Of a stretch of 37,313 nt of DNA, positions 36,201 to 37,313 are shown in pieces. The DNA is from Bdellovibrionales bacterium GWB1_55_8. GTDB taxonomy: Bacteria; Bdellovibrionota; UBA1018. Where the stretch lies: NCBI GenBank assembly GCA_001769835.1, contig MEPR01000057.1, forward strand, positions 29,226-66,538, in the 5' to 3' direction. The translations under genes were made by a program, and so were the position numbers. The first letter of the stretch is position 1; each line of letters opens with the position of its first letter. A model generated the notes under the pieces. It made no database searches. It was given only the letters and a program-made list of their open reading frames with translations, and was not told the DNA's origin.

Positions 36201-37313
36201 TGAAAGAAAGATGAGCGATCGCGGCCCGGCGCGCATTGATCTGCGTACCGAAGGAGCCAAGCAGGGCGGTGGAGCAGGTGCCGATATGAGCTCCGAGAAT
36301 CAGCGGGAAGACATGATCGAAAGACGTGAAGACATTCGCGGAGCTTAATGCGAAAAGAATGCCGATGGTGCCACCGCTGCTTTGAATGGCGGTCGTAAAG
36401 AGCGTGGATATCAGGACACCGGTAAGCATGCCCAGCACAGTTGCTCCGTCCGCTTTCTGGGCCAGAAACTCGAAATACCCTGAGTTCTTCAGCGGGCCGA
36501 CGGCTTCGCTCATGGCGCCCATTCCGAGAAAGAGGACACCGAAGCCGAAAATGAACATGCCGATATGTTTAAAAGAGGGCCTCTTCAGCGCAAGATGGGC
36601 AGCAAGTCCGAAAAAGATAAACAGGTAGGAATAACGCTCAATGTGAAGCGAGACTACCTGCATGGCGAAGGTGGTGCCGAGGTTCGCGCCGATCATCACG
36701 CTGATGCTCTGAGGAAAAGTCATCAGGCCCGCGTTGATGAAGCTCACCAGCATCAACATTGTTGCTCCGCTGTGGATCAGGAAACCGGCTGTTGTTCCGG
36801 CGACGGCGCCCGAGGCGCGGTTCGTGGTCAGGCGATAGAGGAGGCCGCGCAGCTTTTGTTCCGCGGCTTGTTGAATCTCGCGGCTCATGAGCGTCATGCT
36901 GAAGATGAACAGCGCGAGTCCGCCAAGAAGTTTGGTGATTGCCAAGATCAATTCTGAAGTGCCCACGAACGTCTCCCCCGGTCGCGCCAAAACTATGCGC
37001 GGATGCATGCGGCTGCTCTTTAGAATATCGCGCATTACCAGACGGCGCAACATGCCAGCGGCTCATTGGCCTGGAGAATTTTTTCGAATCCACGTACTGT
37101 GCCCGCTGGAGGACGGCAATGGGAGCAAGGTTAGACGGCATTTCATTTGGGAAGATCGTTCAGATTCGGGAGCGGCTCCTGAAAACACAAGCAGCCGGCA
37201 AAAAAGTATACCGGTTCGAGTCGGGAGACCCGAGTTTCAGTGTTTCGGATCAGGTGATCCAAGGGATCAGCCGGGCGGCTGCTGAAGGCAAGACCCATTA
37301 TATTCCAAATGAC

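Overview
The window looks like an ordinary chromosomal stretch of a Gram-negative bacterium of moderately high GC. It encodes many lipoproteins, signal peptides, an RND pump with a TolC-type partner, candidate outer-membrane barrels and a TadG-type pseudopilin-like protein. The mix of secreted low-complexity proteins, lysine/alanine-rich histone-like protein, complex kinases and FecR/glycine-rich surface proteins resembles Bdellovibrionota or other former Deltaproteobacteria. That placement is inference; there is no rRNA or other phylogenetic marker here. I saw no tRNA, IS element, phage gene, CRISPR array or integration scar.

Layout. 1-1650 (minus): a lipoprotein running off the left edge and a secreted protein with two C-terminal CxxxC ladders, both behind a good sigma70-type promoter. 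1694-2874 (plus): a secreted low-complexity protein and a thioredoxin-fold protein. 2861-7035 (minus): an HD phosphohydrolase, a histone-H1-like protein with acidic tail (own terminator, three palindromes in its leader), and a TadG-like protein. 7349-8240: a small secreted protein, then a gene-free stretch with two pyrimidine tracts each followed by an intrinsic terminator, which may mark a small RNA. 8241-14219 (plus): lipA, E2, E3, lipB and a histidine kinase with an unusual membrane domain, behind a near-consensus promoter. No E1 genes are present, but lipoate synthesis/attachment and the lipoylated complex subunits sit together.

14222-18503: folE (minus), the Mrp/ApbC iron-sulfur carrier, a small basic protein, a candidate outer-membrane protein, a secreted alanine/glutamine/lysine repeat protein (minus) and a rhomboid-like membrane protein. 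18653-19912: a VWA-domain lipoprotein. 19915-29729 (minus) is a six-gene array: sensor kinase, receiver-kinase hybrid, double-receiver/TPR protein, rhodanese lipoprotein, TolC-like protein and RND permease. Five of the joins are tight (four 4-8 bp overlaps plus one 73 bp gap), suggesting a phosphorelay made together with an efflux pump that lacks a local adaptor.

29761-35228 (plus): a FecR/fibronectin-like/barrel protein, a glycine-rich surface protein with a C-terminal sorting-like tail, two small cytoplasmic proteins, a lipoprotein and a periplasmic protein. 35230-36966 (minus) is a Na+/phosphate-cotransporter-family protein with a PhoU-like tail. The right edge cuts the N-terminus of a class I/II aminotransferase.

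Most worth a second look: the DUF4126-like/PAS/histidine kinase fusion, the double CxxxC ladder protein, the phosphorelay-efflux operon, the possible small RNA upstream of lipA, and the palindromes in front of the histone-like gene. All functional calls are made by reading the sequence; no database search was run.
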